From assembly GCA_023512835.1 (NCBI GenBank), contig CM042085.1, positions 6,982,062 to 7,046,061 of the forward strand: a stretch of DNA of 64,000 bases, read 5' to 3'. The translations under genes were made by a program, and so were the position numbers. Source of the stretch: Taxillus chinensis. Its lineage: Eukaryota; Streptophyta; Magnoliopsida; Santalales; Loranthaceae. A model generated the notes under the pieces. The model was not told the origin of the DNA. It saw only the letters and a list, made by a program, of their open reading frames with translations, and made no database searches. Positions 24,349 to 36,859 of the stretch are shown piece after piece (within the stretch, counting starts at the first letter, position 1; every line of letters begins with the position of its first letter).

Positions 24349-27300
24349 TCATGGATGCACTAAAGCTGCAGTAGTACATAATATACAACGCACGCGAGGA
24401 AGATCCAAAACAGCATCGTCATTGTTATCATCCTCATAATTATTATGTTCATAATTTAAAACCTGTTCCGTGTAAGTTGCTTCGGCACCTTTCTTCTCAT
24501 TGGCAGTGGAATCCAGAAGGCAAGTCAAGTGATACGCATGGCAGCAGAAGAACACAATGACTGATACATTCTGTATACAGAAAGGATCAAAACACATGCA
24601 ACACCTTCCACCTCCCCTTGTCCTTGATTTCATCCGTAAGGTTTGAATACCCTGTAATCTGGGAGACGTCTGTGATGCCCTATTATCATTCCTTCTTGTC
24701 CGGGCTTCATCATCTTGGCCGCTCAAATAAACTGCACGTCTCGCCTCCTTGTAGTACTTGATCAACAGGTTAACACAATCAGCCTGCAACAGGTTCGCAG
24801 TTGCAGTCAACAAATAATAACCCATCAAGAAAGTAATAATAATAATAATAATTATTATTATTATTATAATAAATAATAATAAATGTGTATCTAAAGAAAA
24901 TTGCTAAAAATAGTAGTAAAAGATAAGAACCTTAAGAATATCATTGCAACCATGTCTAAGAGAAGTCTCTGTCCTGTAGTCCGTGATAATTTTTACAAGC
25001 CGGTCCCTAAGCCTGAAAATAGTGCAGATAGAGAGAAATATTCTGTTTACTAAAAGAAAATAGGGCATGAAGGTAAGAAAGCACAAATTTAAAGGTCAAA
25101 AACATTTACTGACAATTCTAATTGTAATGGACTTTCAATATTCAGATAACATTGCTAGGAAAATATCTAACCGGGATCACCCAAGACAAAGGCAAGTCCA
25201 TGCCCAGGTTTACCATACATGGCCAGTTAGATACCAAAAAATACTACAGTATTCTGAACCTAGCCACTGCCATGGATGATTCAGGTGAGTATAGCAGACT
25301 AAAAAAATGCGTAGTACCAATAGAGGAGTGTGATAATTGATAAAATAAAAAATAAATTCACTGCTCATACTGACCGAGGAATCTCCAGACCTTTAGGAAC
25401 CATGTTTACAATATAGAGAGGGTCCAGATTACCAACAGTGTGTTCCAGCAGAATACCAACCTGCCATCCCATAAAAGCATACAATAACAACCTCAAACAA
25501 AATGTTTAGAGACATACTAAGCATGCAATTTTATACTTAGCTATCAGCAGAGAAGGTACCATTTCAGGTTTGTGGAGACATTGTTTTATTAACTCATCCC
25601 AGAGCTCAGCATCATTCTGCATCGTCACAAATTCCATAGCCTGCACAGTCAACAATCATATATTAGGTCAGAAAAATTCAAAAATAAGAAGAAAAAGAAG
25701 AAAACGAGAAGAGCAGTCTTAAGCCACAAATGGAAGGTCTCTGACAACAGTATACCTCTTTGATGGTGTAAAAAACCAAAATATACAATACCTCTTCTAT
25801 ATCCCCTAAGTTATTTATTATCACAGCAAGGGCTTGTTTTGAATTTCCCATTCTTCCAAGGATGAAAACTTGTTCCTTCAAAAGATCTCTTCTGACACAA
25901 ACTTCATATGCCTGAAAATCAATATGATTTGTTTTTCGCATTTACAACTCATGGAACTTAAAAGTAATTAACCACCAGTAACCCAACAAACCTTTTCCAT
26001 AGTATAGTGCTGACTGCTGCGGAGAAATGGAAGTAGCATCTTTGGATCATAGTCTACGTAAAGCTCTACCTAGATCAATGACATTTATAATTCATTACAA
26101 ATCAGCAAGCATGATTCATTTATAAATTCAATACAAGAATGCATGAGAAAACAATTTCCATCTCCACCACATGCATCAGTTTGAGAGGTAAATGAACAAC
26201 GAGAGTAAAAACCAGCATGAAATGAGCAACTTCTTTTTCTGACAGATCATGATCCAACTGCAAGAAGTTGTTCTTAAGCTATTGCTAAAATTAACAGGGC
26301 AAACTCTTTCAATGTATCCTTCAATATTTCAAATAAATAGGAATGTTTCAAATGATAAAGGGCATCCCTTATCAAAAAATCTAAACAAAATATTTGCAAA
26401 CTACAATCAAGACCACAGAAAAGTATAACATAAAGAGTTATCCTTTCTTTTTTTAGCAAAAAAGAAGCGAACAAAAAATAGAAAATCCATATTTAATACA
26501 ACGGCAGGCAAATTGCACAGAGGAGGTATTGCATATAGTCAACACGGAATCTTTACACAGAAGGTAAATGATTACCAACTTTTGTGCATCTTTATAGTAC
26601 CTACTCCTATCCTGCTCCTTGAATTTACATGTTGCTATTAATGCAGGTTCCCTTCTATCAAAATTGTTGGAGTATTTTTCTTTACAAGGTGCCTTCTCTC
26701 CCTCCCTCTGGACTGGAGTAACCAAAAGCGGCGCCAACCAAATCAGAAGCCTGGGGAGAAGAGGGAAGGCACCCTTTGACGGTGTGCCCCCCTATCCTTA
26801 ATTCACGCAATATTTGGTCAAATGGATATTTTTTCCACTCCCATGGAAGTTGTATTCTGTATGAGTTAGATGACATCCTACAATTGATTAATTTGTTATG
26901 GTGATGCCAGCAGCAGATTGGTGGGTTCCATGGAGTGTGACAGTAAAATTTCATAAAGAATAGGAAGGACCAATTTGACCATCATTATGGGAAACTACTG
27001 CATTGTGAAAATAGAAACAGAATTTTTTTCTCCAGAAATTATTGTGTTGTCAACAAAATGACAGAGTTATAGTAGAAAACATTCTTTGCAGTAAAAATAT
27101 TTCCATACAATTAAATGGAGCCTCAAAGTTCCTTTTGGGATAGATAGCAAATTCACTCATAAATTCTAAATGGACAAACGCAAGAAAGCACACCTGCATA
27201 TCATGGAACTCCTTCCCAGCATGGGGACTAGCTTCAAAGAGTGCGTGGAGATATAAATGCATTAAAAAATTGGAATCACACTTATTCTGAGCAGCCAAAA

Positions 27301-30300
27301 GTTGTGAAACAACTTCATCTGGAGTGATTGAGTCCCTCTGTTGGACTAATATAGGAACTGCACGTTTGCAATCTAGCATCATAAGCTGAATCACCTATTT
27401 AGCAGGAAAAAGAAAATTAAGTAACCATCATTTGATGTAATATATGACAGAAAAAAGGCATCAAAAACTGCAAAATAATACAACAAATCAATTGGACTGT
27501 TACTTCAGTTAAACTGACTTTGAAAAAAGAAAAAAGCAAATTTAAGTTGTTAGCACAAACTTATATTCATCAATTTTATTCAAAAATGCCCATTGTGACA
27601 TCAAGTTATGAATTAAAATGACAATAACTTTTTCACCATATAACACCAAACAGATGATAAAATTCTATAAAAATCTAACAATTTAATAGTAATTTAACAT
27701 AATCCAAGACCATATCATACCTTCTCACCAATTGCATCATGCAAGTTGTGTTTAACAATAAAGTCAAATATTTCCGGCTTCAAAATCTGCCAATAGGGAA
27801 ACGAAATCAATATAGAGGATGGGACAATCAGAATTGCGGAAAGAAATGGCTACGAACTACACCAGCCTACTAAAGCATGAAAAATAAACATTATGTAACA
27901 ATTCAACAATTTCAATTCAAGAATGGTTATGTTTGTTTCTGTAGACACTTGCATTGACAATACTTACATCAGCATATAGTGCAAAAGCTTCTTCATACTG
28001 CCCATCTATTACATACAGTTCTGCAAGTGCCTGGCATTATTAACATTAAATGAAAACATATGCAAAGCCCAACAGGATTAAGGATATATATATATAATGG
28101 AAGATATCTTTCACCCTGCCTCTTTGAGCTCATCAGTCTCAGATGAAGTGCCGAGTTGAGGTTCTATGGCCGTAATAACAGGGAATGCAGAATAAATCAC
28201 GTGCGGCCAAGATTTGACAATTGACAAGAGATCCACATGGAATGATGGATTTGTTGCTAGAGCCAGAAGAGCAACCTGTAGCAGAACATTCAACAAGTCA
28301 GGAATGCATCCCAAAGAAGACAGACCAGGAATAACAAAAAGTGTAATTGACAAAAAGATTTAAAATAAATAAAATAAAATTGCACAATATCTTTTCTTTA
28401 ATAGACCTCATAAGCAGTGTCACGCAGTCTTGGATTATCAGTTGGCATGTATGGCACTAACACATGAAGCTGACGAAGGTGAGCAAAGTGGAACACCCAT
28501 CTATAAGAAGCAAACTAATGCCGTTTATTGAAAAAATCTCAAAAAGGAGATAAAATTAACACAGTTTGGTATACCTCTCCCAAGCTGAAGCAGAGCCTTG
28601 CAACAATTTTGGACATAAAGAGGCAGCTTCAGCATACTTCCTCTCCACAATCAAATGATCAAGGTACTTAGATCCCACCTGCGCACATCACAAACAAACA
28701 GAAAACCTGATGCATTCTATGGATATACTAAATTAAATAAAACTGACAAATGGAATTCAATTTTCAAATAGAGGTTTTCTTTGGGCCTTCAATTGGAAAA
28801 TTTATGCCAACATATTTTTGTTGGGGAAGGGAGGCTGTGGGAAAAACAAATGTTGAAAGAAGGGCTTTTAATGTTGTGAAAAATGGTCTAGATAATCGAT
28901 TGATAGGTGCAACATCTGTTTTTTTGAGAAAAAACAGTTATTTTAAAAAAAAAGGTTTTAGTATTTACATTAAAAAAAAAGTGCGACATAATTGAAAATG
29001 AATTCAAGTAGTTGGACAATAAGTCAAGTGTGGGGTTTTTTCACCCACCGGATCTGCTACTGCTTTATCGACTGAGAAGAGGAAAAAAAACCATTGCACA
29101 ATGTATTATCATGAGACCATCATTGCAGTGTTTTAGAAACCATAGTGATGCAGGTGCTCCGATATCCATCTCCACACTCTCTTTTGTGCTCGATTTCAGT
29201 TACAAAATCAATTGCACAGTTGCAAAGATGGGGCTGTCTTGCTCAATGATAATTTCAATTTTCAATGGCACCACAACTCTGTCCTACTGTATTATAATTT
29301 ATTCTCTCTCTGTCATGCAGTCATGGGCAAGTTCTTACTTCTCTTTGTTGCGCTCATGTGTACTGTTACAAAGGTGAGGGACTATCGACTGTTGTTGAAA
29401 TCTATGAAAAATATAAAATTGCAATACATAAAATCATCTAAACCGATTTTGATATCAACCAACTTTTACCCCTTTATCATGGAAATATTAATAAACCAAA
29501 ACAGCATAACAATACAGTTTTTACTGCCCACATGAGAGAGAAAAATGGCAGAGACAATATTCCATGCAATATTGTCTGGCTATGGTCATTCAGACAGGAA
29601 CAACAATGTCATCCCAATATGGAATTGCCAGCTTTAATATATAACACACACACACACACATATATATATATGTGGAATTGCAAGCTTTGGAGGAGAACAT
29701 AGTAACTAATAGGAATGTTTGAAAGAGAAGGATTCATATTTTGAATAAAATATAAGCTTTCTATTTGTTTTGGTTCATATAGCCGATTAAGGCTTGTTGG
29801 TTTAGTTTGGTTTTATATATATATAAACCACTTAGTTGAAACTCAAAGATGAATCCAAATGATCTGCAATCGACACATGCGACATGCCCTCACAAGCACT
29901 GTACAGAGTCTGCAGATCCAAATAGTAATTCCAGGGGCTTCAAATAAATTGATGATAAATGGAAGCTCAAGGTGTGTGAGTATGTTTGTATTCTAAAATA
30001 AAGGACCAGAAGGACATATAATACCTCGTCTAAAAGGTCACTCTGTCCATGACCTGCTTCCACAGCAGCCAGAGCTTTTTCATGCCACCCATGTTGAAGT
30101 AGCCACGAAATATGATCTTCAGCATCCCTACAAGTAGATAATTTACCTCAAGTTTCAAATTATATCAAATTTTCAATGATTTAACATATAGCAACCCCCA
30201 ACCCAATAATAATAATAATAATAGTAAAATAAAAACTAATACTAATAATTCGAAGGAAAAAATTCAGCATGCCCCTCAAATCAAAGAGGCATCAACTTCT

Positions 30301-33300
30301 CAAAACAAATAAATTGGACATAATGCACTCAAATATTTCATATTGCAAAAGGTTGGACTTTTATCCTATAAAGCAACAATACTGGATTAAAAGCACATAC
30401 TGTTTTCTTTATAAAAAAAATACTTAAAATTGTGTGAGGTGAAGTACAGAAATTAAATATTTCACCATGCACAACATATGGAAGTGCATTGTCAACAAGA
30501 AAAATAAAGAATTATTGAAAGAATAATCGCACCTTTTCATTGAATAATCTATACAATTTATAATACATAGGTTAGGGACAGCATTTCAGCAAGCGTCACG
30601 CAGTTTTAGAGCTGAGATTACAAACAAACAACTGGGAGCATTAATTACAGACAAACAATAGACCTCTAGGATTAACATCTAATATTCGATAATTTTAAGC
30701 AATTCAAGTAATTAACTGAAAAAATTAAAATATAAAAATAATCTCTAATTGAGAGTTTATAGATGATAAGTGTCAACTTGAATAGAATAGAAACTAAAAA
30801 TTAAAAACCTATTACAATTAAAATTAAAGAAAAATATTAAATTAATCATATTTATGATAAAATACGAATTAAATAAAAGAAAGTACGATAAAACAAAAGA
30901 TTTCTAGACAAAATAAAAGACTTGTTTGTTAAGACAGACACATAGCGGGTTGCACGTGCACAGCGCCACATGCATAGAAAGCATGGTGCCACAGCTCTCC
31001 ATCATCACGTGAATGGCTCCTCTTACATTCTACGCAAGGCTACTCTGTCTTGTTGTTGATAAAGATTTAAAAGTATGAAATGTAGTACGGTATGAATCTT
31101 AGGCTGAACAATAAGGCAGACGCATAAAAAAATAAAAAAAATTTAAATAAATAAAATAAAATTTATACAGAAATAGTTTTAAAATAATAAAACTATACTA
31201 ACAATATATACTAAATTAAATTTTCATAGTTATTCATTAAATACAAATTAAATCTCTATGATAAAATAAAATTTATATTAAAAATTAAAAAATAGTCTGC
31301 CTCATCCATCTTTTTTAAAAAATAAATATAATTGAGAAAAAATAATGGTTAATGACAAAAAAATAAAGAACTTTTTTAAAAATAAATGAAATGAAATGAA
31401 AATTATGTAAAATTAATTTTATAATGATAAACTATACTAAAAATACTAAATTAAATCCTCAGTTATCCATCAAATACAAATTAAATCTCTATATTAAAAT
31501 AAAATTTATATTGAAAATTAAAAATAGTCAGCTTCATCCATCACTCTTAAAAAATAAACTTAAACAAATTTTAAAAAATTGATAGTTAAAAAAAATATAC
31601 ATATATTATAATTGAAAAACAAGTACAAATAAAATGGTCGGCATAATGCAAACAGGGCCTCCTACTTCGATGCAGATGTTGAGAGAGTCAAGAGAGGAGA
31701 GACCACAAACAATGTCAGCGATGGAAAAAGGAGGCCCCGATGATCGACGACAGAAAGAGGAGGCTTCAATGACAACCACTACTACTTCCATGATGATCAC
31801 TCACAGACGCTGTTGCTGCTACAACAACAATTGTTGTTGCTTCAATGACAATCGCTCGTAGACTTCACTGTTGCTTCGACAACGATTGCAAATGCAGCTG
31901 CCTCATCTCGTATTCCAGATGAGGCAATAGAACAAGATGCCTCAACCTGCCTCACCTGAATGAGGCGGGTGCCGGCAAAGCGGTGCTATGGGGCACTTAT
32001 TCCAATTCAAATATCTTCCAAAGCGGTCGAGGCTCCACCTCAAGGTGGTCCCTCAGCTCGTATTTTTTGAATTATGCCTTAGATGCATTGACATAGGCAG
32101 TCACTATACTAAACAGTCCCTTGTTGACCCAGCATTACTTTTCATCAGCTCTCCTCTCTACGAACCTCAACAAATGCCTCGTATAATTGGGAATGGTTTG
32201 ATAGCAAAAACACATCCGTGTACCTTGTCTAAGGATTGATAAGGCCATGAAGAAATTTGAATACTCACTTGGTTTCAACAATTTTCCTGTAATAGGCTTC
32301 ATGAATAGGACACTTCCACTCATGGACTTCAAAGAGATCAAGTTGCTACTTGCTACCAATAACAAGTAAAATCATATAAATATACAATGACATAGGAGTC
32401 ACCTTGTTTCAGGTCTTGTAGTGCACTCTATATAGCAAACAGTCCAGCTATATTTTCTATGTTAGAGAAGTTTCACGTGCGCCGTCCCAAATCTCTCTAG
32501 TTGTAAAATAGAGAAGGAAGCTTTCATTGATTTCATTGGCCATGGAGTTTATTAACCAGGACTTGAACATGTCGTCTTTTGCCTTCCACATTTTGTGGGT
32601 TGCATTCTCCGTGCTTGGAATATTTGCAATCCCTACGACATGATCTTTTCTTCCTTTTCCATGGATATACATCATTATTGACTGAGACCATTGAAGATAA
32701 TTATGACTTGTCAATTTGTGGTTGGTGATTGGAAAGTTACTGTTCTCTGTGAGAGTATCAGGATCAGCGCTGGAAATTATAACAGAAAGATAAGTTATCT
32801 CCGAATAAGAGGAATGATTATGGTGGCCATTCTAGTGAATGATGAGGACAATTGGGGTTAGGAGATTTGGTCTCAGAATTAACGCTCTGATACCATGAAG
32901 AATTATCAAAAGAATAATCCCACCTTTTCATTGAATAATCTGTACAATTTATAATACATAGTTTAGGGATAATATCACTTAGGTTTAGGAAACAAAATAA
33001 TTTTACAGCTACACGGTAATAATTTCAGCTAGCATCAGACGGTTTTACAGCTGGGAAAAAATTGGGAGCATTAATTACAGACAGACATTAGACACCAGGG
33101 ATTAACATCCCATACTCGGTAATTCCACAAAAACAGTATACAAGAGTCAATTCATGTCGAAACATATGAAAAAAATCAACACTGACCTGGGTTTTGCAAT
33201 AACTACATCCTTTGGGGATACGATGTAATATAATGGTTCATCACCAGCAGCCCACTGTCCGCCTGCATTGCTGCTACCTACATTTAAATTCTTCCATTTA

Positions 33301-33362
33301 AGAAGTGCTTTGAAGGGTAAGCATCTGTCACACATAGCCATTGATGTACCCCAGATGAACAC

Positions 33363-33403
<41 letters not shown>

Positions 33404-35954
33404 AACCGGTGAAAGGAGCATGCGCAAGGGAATAGTCCTTTGCCTTGTAATGCTCAAAGCCATGCACAGGCAATGCATCTGTTGCAAGCTCATCATTATT
33501 CCATGTGACAACACGGATTTCTGGTCTCTGTGCATTTCCCTAACCAAATAAGTTACTACGATTTAGTATGGTGGTAAGGGTAGTTTGCATTGTCAAGTCT
33601 AGCACAAATCAAGTGCAAGTAAAGTTAAGTCCCCTAGCTCTTAATTAGCAAGGTTTATAAACAAAGAACTAGACATCATAAAGATTCAAGCTAAATCGCA
33701 TATAAAGAAGTTATTTCAGTGAAAATGAATGAATATATATAAAATAAAATGTAATACGGGTAGAATATTACCATGGAAACATGAAACTGATTTGATGCTT
33801 CACACAAAAAATCACGTGTTACAATTAGCTTCTAAAAGATCAAAGAGAGGAAAACAATTTTATAAAATAAAAAAACCTGACAGGTGGAAATGGTGCTACT
33901 AAATTCTTTCTCTCCATCTTCTTCCCCAGGAATATAAGCTAGAACAACCAAGGAATCACCAAAGGGAGCAATTCCAGAAATGAAATAGCTAGTTTGGAAT
34001 GAGGCCACAATATCCACTGTCTTTATATTAGACAAGGGAGCATGCTTATATGAGCCGTTGGTACCATTATACCAGATTGCTCTTATTGACACAATTTTGA
34101 CAGATGTTCCCCAGCCAATGACCAAGAGCGTATCATCCTGAAGTGCATGAAAGGGAAGTGAATTAGGAGATAGAAGTAGATTGCATGTATGAAGGGAGAA
34201 TGAGTATAATAAATGGGATAGAAAAGTATCTCGCTCCACATCAAAGCTGCAAGAAAGCAAAAGATAATGCAGAACCCACTTTATGTATTTGATGTCTCAA
34301 TACCGTGTCCTAATGTACCTGCCAAACTAAGTGAGGCCGCAGGTGCTCAGGGCGTGGGCTTCCTTGTGGCCTCTCTATAAATGTTACACGCTGATCATTG
34401 AAAGCATCATAAACTTTCACACCTGCATCATTTGCCCATGCAATGAGACTAGCTCTCCATTTCACTGCATGTATTGGACCTTCATTTGAGTGCAGGACCT
34501 AGGAAGCATATTATTCATGTAAATAGCGAAAGAGATAAATGACTAGGCCTCTTAGAACCATGTCCATCCAAAGATCACTAAAGCGAGTAGAAAGAAACCT
34601 GGTCATGGTAGCCCAGCCATTTTTTTGCATTCAAATATAAATGACCAGCTAAACCACCAGTAACAAATCTTCTTGATGCCTTCCTAGCATAATCTGGGTC
34701 TAGAGCAATGGCCTTCATTGGGCGATGATAATCAAACTTCATTCTCGCATCAGAGAAAAGGCCATTTATTACAACAGTTCCATCATCTGAACAGCTTGCT
34801 ATATACTCACCTTGTACATCAAAGCTAAGGTCGTTGACAGTAGCAGTGTGGGCAGGGAAGTCCTTAACCTGTTAAAAAAGTAAAACCAATTGCCCATTTG
34901 AAACCCTCAACCAAGTTGCAGAAAACCGAATGCAGCCCCAATAAAAATTTCCTACTCAGTAAGGTGTCGTATCAAATTAATCAGTTCCTGATGGGCTGAT
35001 AAAGCAGTGCAAAAAAAATCTAGAAAGTAGGACCCGCAGTTCCCGGAAACTTGAAAGCAGTGAAGCGGAAATGGAATGTTTGGCCACTTTGTTAGCTAAT
35101 TTGGGCCGTCTCACTCTTTCTTTCTTTGTTTCTTGAATGTTTTTGCCCCCATTTGGATGAGACGGTGATAGCCCCACATTCCATGAGGTGTGAATTCAAA
35201 TCCGTTAGCTATAGAGACAATACTGTCGGTTTGATTACAGGAACAAAAAAACAACCCGACACGCTTTATAGAGCTCCATTTGCGCCAAGGAAATATAGTG
35301 CAAAATAGGAAGAAAGGAAGAGACAAGGGCAAGCTAATTGGTTGCATTGAAGCGAAGGGTCCAGAATTTGTGGTAACTGATAACTTTACTCTTATAGCCG
35401 ATAGCTCACATGACAACAATGCACGTTTCTGGATTTAGGTACGAATAGAGAACTATAGAAGTACTCCACCGATTCGAGGTAAACAATAAAAGATGATTAA
35501 GAGAATGAAGATAACGCGCAGGAGAAGCAACGGAGAGAAAACAAGGAAATTAGGGCAACGAACCCGAGAAAACACCCAAATCCCAACAACACAACTCCAC
35601 CGACCCCTCAAGAAAACATGGAAATTTGAAGAACCCAAATTCGAGAGAGAGAGAGACCTGATTTCCGAGGAAGTCGAGGATGTGGACGGAACCATCGAGG
35701 GTTCCGAGGGCTATCATTCGGTCGGCGACAACGACGCACGACGCGGCGTCAGCGGACAGAAGTGAAGCCATGCTCCCACCCATCCTCTGGTACTTGAGTC
35801 TCGGCTCTTCCTCTTCGTCGTCGTCGTCTTCTTCTTCTTCGAACTCTTCTTCTTCGTCCTCGTCCATTTCCCTCTCGTTGTCTCCATCTCCTCCTCCTTC
35901 CTCTGCTTCTGCTTCTGCTTCTTCTTCTTCTTCTTCTTCTTCTTCTTTTCTCAT
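24349..35954 (-). CDS. VPS41: VPS41, HOPS tethering complex subunit
   Basis: Nineteen exons, high to low: 35954-35658, 34868-34599, 34498-34319, 34137-33877, 33539-33407, 33277-33187, 30127-30025, 28678-28575, 28500-28407, 28275-28120, 28030-27968, 27786-27721, 27394-27194, 26069-25992, 25911-25792, 25640-25560, 25460-25375, 25012-24931 and 24783-24349. They join in frame to 966 aa. Residues 1-50 are almost entirely Glu/Asp, as in plant VPS41. The WD40/beta-propeller part follows (SCSDDGTVVINGLF, FISGIAPFGDSLVVLAYIP), then the helical clathrin-heavy-chain-repeat part (LYLHALFEASPHAGKEFHDM, LGRMGNSKQALAVI), then a C-terminal RING-like finger (CCMC at 883-886, CHAYHLTC, RCILC). Role from the family: docking and fusion at the late endosome/vacuole with Rab7 and SNAREs. 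The donor after exon 10 must be GC (GAG|GCAGGG) to keep KEALAELY in frame. Intron 6 is 2.9 kb and holds a Copia insertion. The first ATG (35954) was chosen; the frame is open upstream, without another ATG. Confidence 0.95.
24835..24883. repeat. (TAA)n/(TTA)n palindromic microsatellite in VPS41 intron 18
   Basis: Runs of aat triplets are followed directly by att triplets, so the tract can fold on itself. It lies about 52 bp upstream of the exon 19 acceptor on the transcribed strand. Confidence 0.8.
26213..26257 (-). other. Candidate 45-nt cassette exon in VPS41 intron 13
   Basis: The minus strand reads ...ttgcag, then 15 open codons (LDHDLSEKEVAHFML), then a gtttt donor. The length is a multiple of three and both flanking junctions are phase 0, so inclusion would add 15 residues between FHDMQ and VELYVDYD without breaking the frame. 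I recall no such insert in Arabidopsis or human VPS41. It may be a lineage-specific alternative exon or chance. Confidence 0.35.
29643..29671. repeat. (AC)n(AT)n compound microsatellite in VPS41 intron 7
   Basis: An acacacac tract runs into tatatata within the 1.35-kb intron 7. The rest of that intron (28679-30024) shows no recognisable feature. Confidence 0.7.
30505..30698 (-). repeat. 3' LTR (diverged) of the intronic Copia element
   Basis: Aligns to 32896-33129 over its outer portions; the middle is shorter and mutated. Divergence is high by eye, so the insertion is not recent. Confidence 0.75.
31120..31560. repeat. Two imperfect ~200-bp direct repeats inside the Copia interior
   Basis: The block at 31135-31320 (aaactatactaacaatatatactaaattaaat ... 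agtctgcctcatccatc) is repeated in diverged form at 31385-31555 (ending agtcagcttcatccatc). This AT-rich DNA is unlike retrotransposon coding sequence and may be a nested insertion. Confidence 0.6.
32896..33129 (-). repeat. 5' LTR of the intronic Copia element
   Basis: A 234-bp LTR with TG...CA ends on the minus strand, directly abutting a perfect 12-nt primer binding site. Confidence 0.85.
33365..33399. repeat. (AG)17 microsatellite just inside VPS41 intron 5
   Basis: The tract starts 7 bp past the exon 5 donor on the transcribed strand, where it reads as (CT)n. Such a position could affect splice-site strength. Confidence 0.9.
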
Positions 35955-36454
35955 GTTGTCTGATTCAAACGGATCCAATTTTTCTCTCTGCTAGTCAGTC
36001 AAGATTCAAGAGGCGACTTCGAGGGTTGTGGGAGACGTTGAGACAGATCGGGAGAGGCCAAGGTTGGAGTTTATGGAATCAGAGAATTTGTGTTGCCAGT
36101 TGCCGCAGCGCGAGTGATATGATTTTAATTGAAATTAGGAGGGTAGCAAAGCTGGTGAGCCCCCAAAATTGTTCCTTATTTATGGCGGGGAATTTGGGCT
36201 GCGCTCGTGTTAGTCATGACCACCAGCAAAATATATATATAGATTACAGACAGTAGACAATAGTAGTACATATTTCATTTCCCACACACACATGAGTACA
36301 TGACACATACATTATTATTACATGTATGTGTCAACCTTAAAGGAGGTAATTGTGCCAGCGCGGGATAGCGTGGTTGGTGGAACGTGCGTTCGGCTCCTCG
36401 CACACCTGTGAACTGTGATACCGTACAATACATTGGCCAACTGCTCCTTATTTT

Positions 36455-36754
36455 TATTTTATTTTATTTTATTTTTTGTAATAGAGTATCCTCTCGTATC
36501 AGATCGTAAGTTTTGCTGCAGACGACAAGAGATCGAGTAACAGGATATCCTCTCGTATCCAGTTTTATCGTCCGGGCTCCCTCACATCGGCACCTGCCCT
36601 GATAGCCTACCCCGGACTGCTGTCATACAAGACTAATTCCCGATAGTCCCACTCCCTGGTGGGTTTACCCACAGATAAGTCAACGAGATGGAAAATGATC
36701 CCGTACCGTAACCTCCCAGACACAATGCGCACTAGCTGACCTGCACCCGCGAGG
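36455..36754 (-). mobile_element. SINE-like retroposon with a perfect 17-bp target duplication
   Basis: The 17-mer caactgctccttatttt occurs at 36438-36454 and again at 36755-36771, exactly flanking a 300-bp GC-richer block. On the minus strand the block ends in an A-rich (AAAAT)n tail (forward ttttattttatttta at 36455-36475) before the second duplication, as expected for L1-type retroposition. Near its 5' end, CAGCTAGTGCG resembles a tRNA-type A box, and about 40 bp on, ACGGGATCATTTTCC resembles a degraded B box. There is no open frame. Retroposon is well supported; tRNA origin is inference. Confidence 0.72.
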
Positions 36755-36859
36755 CAACTGCTCCTTATTTTATACTTCAACCTTAAAAATACACTCCCAA
36801 CTCCCTTATTTTATAGCGTGGTAGGGCACCCGACCTAGTGATTCAATTAAAGGGGCACT

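Larger units (their letters stand above)
30505..33129 (-). mobile_element. Internally deleted Copia LTR retrotransposon in VPS41 intron 6
   Basis: The right-hand (5') LTR at 32896-33129 begins TGTGGAATTACCG and ends TTCTTCA on the minus strand. It is followed at once by TGGTATCAGAGC (32884-32895), the exact initiator-tRNA-Met primer binding site of Ty1/Copia. A gag-type frame follows at 32714-32457, with LTSHNYLQWSQSIMMYI-like text, KSWLINSMANEI and REIWDGARE. The left-hand (3') LTR at about 30505-30698 shares long words with the first (ccttttcattgaataatct, gggagcattaattacagaca) but is diverged and has lost its clean end. Protease, integrase and reverse transcriptase are not recognisable in the 2.2-kb interior, so it cannot move alone. 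It lies in the same orientation as VPS41 transcription. Flanks are A-rich (aaaaa and aaaac), which suggests but does not prove a target duplication. Confidence 0.85.

Noticed and set aside
29012..29535. Two overlapping plus-strand open frames in VPS41 intron 7
   Set aside because: No domain; antisense to the host gene and not bounded by convincing coding signals.
35680..35994. Ser-rich plus-strand frame
   Set aside because: Antisense shadow of the Glu-rich start of VPS41: GAA/GAG codons read as TTC/TCT on the other strand.
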